The translations under genes were made by a program, and so were the position numbers. The notes beneath the pieces are model-generated. The model was not told the DNA's origin. It worked only from the letters and a program-made list of their open reading frames with translations, and made no database searches. A stretch of DNA of 64,000 bases, taken from positions 4,130,001-4,194,000 of the forward strand of contig NW_025062478.1 in the NCBI RefSeq assembly GCF_000002995.4. The letters run 5' to 3'. Of the stretch, positions 63,518-64,000 are shown piece by piece (position 1 is the stretch's first letter; every line of letters begins with the position of its first letter). This stretch comes from Brugia malayi. Its lineage: Eukaryota > Nematoda > Chromadorea > Rhabditida > Onchocercidae.

Positions 63518-63888
63518 TCAGAAATAATTTCGAATAAACCGGGAAATTAAACGAATCCAGAATGGAACGAAATGGTCACGTTGTAAGAAGGTTGCAGCAT
63601 CCACTTTTGTTGTATAATCCAATATTCGCGAACGCTCCTTGAAAAATTTTGTTGAATCATACAAAAAGGAAGATCAAAATTCAGTGTTACAGAAATACTG
63701 GCTTTACATCCGAGAACAGAACTATCAAAGTCGCCAACCATTTAACAAATTAACACACAATCCGCTCTTATCATTTGCTTGATCAATACCACAAGTAAAA
63801 CCTACCTCCTGCAGACCTCTTTTCAATTTCTCACTACAGGTAGTTATAAGGAACTGCGCTTCGAGATCTCGATGTACAGATCGATGAC
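63518..63888 (-). CDS. 3' exons of an unrecognised gene, running off the right edge
   Basis: Two exons on the minus strand are well supported by splice sites and an open frame: 63888-63806 (entered in phase 1; HRSVHRDLEAQFLITTC... ending GLQE) and 63637 leftward (ERSRILDYTTKVDAATFLQ... WIRLISR). The second either reads on to a TGA at 63518-63520 or splices at a weak CG/GTTTAT donor (63540). The predicted segment is alpha-helical and charged. I do not recognise the family. The 5' part lies beyond 64000. It is co-oriented with TMEM186 and about 700 bp upstream of it. Confidence 0.5.
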
Positions 63889-64000
63889 CTGCAAAATTTG
63901 CATGAAAATATTTGCTATATGCAAAACATTTGTATAAACCTTTGACACAAAAAATATCTTTTGAAAGCTGCCAAAACTAGATTTAAAAACTGTTAAGTTT

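Noticed and set aside
1..64000. tRNA, rRNA, transposon or CRISPR features
   Set aside because: No cloverleaf with a recognisable box A/B pair, no rRNA core sequence, no transposase or reverse transcriptase frame and no spaced repeats were seen by eye; a tRNAscan or RepeatMasker run would be needed to exclude short ones.

Overview
This window looks like nuclear DNA from a nematode, most plausibly a filarial-type parasite. The evidence is a very AT-rich sequence, many short exons (about 30-270 bp) with GT...AG introns, a possible trans-splice acceptor (TTTAG or CAG) just upstream of several start codons, and reading frames that match animal families at worm-like divergence. No rRNA, tRNA, transposon, CRISPR array or bacterial-type operon was recognised. 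Gene models were built by hand from splice sites, phase continuity and family alignment from memory; no database search was run.

Layout, left to right. 1-4823 is AT-rich intergenic DNA with a GATA-motif cluster and a CA microsatellite. 4824-7674 (+) is a six-exon sorbitol dehydrogenase. 7675-12459 is intergenic, with a second GATA cluster and two small tandem repeats. 12460-21804 (-) is a 22-exon condensin I subunit CAP-G gene. 23053-28005 (+) is a 12-exon protein with two BTB-like units, divergent from CAP-G. 28110-29119 (+) is a possible small orphan gene. Then comes a run of four genes on the minus strand: HINT3 (29709-31068), PUF60/RNP-6 (32453-38106), BAG-1 (39142-41445) and an INTS12-like PHD protein (43312-45922). 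A long alternating purine/pyrimidine tract lies between the last two. 47010-49546 (+) is an unrecognised secreted-ectodomain, EGF-like, single-pass membrane protein. 49758-52323 (-) is an indoleamine 2,3-dioxygenase. 52324-57532 is gene-poor. 57533-60470 (+) is a Pax1/9-type paired-box gene. 61463-62819 (-) is TMEM186. 63518-63888 (-) holds the last exons of an unrecognised gene that runs off the right edge.

The genes do not form one pathway. The group includes polyol metabolism (SORD), mitotic chromosome structure (CAP-G), pre-mRNA splicing and snRNA processing (PUF60, INTS12), an Hsp70 co-chaperone (BAG-1), a nucleotide hydrolase (HINT3), tryptophan catabolism (IDO), developmental transcription (Pax1/9) and complex I assembly in mitochondria (TMEM186). 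The co-oriented INTS12, BAG-1, PUF60 and HINT3 genes could be a nematode operon, although the gaps of 1.0-1.9 kb leave this open.
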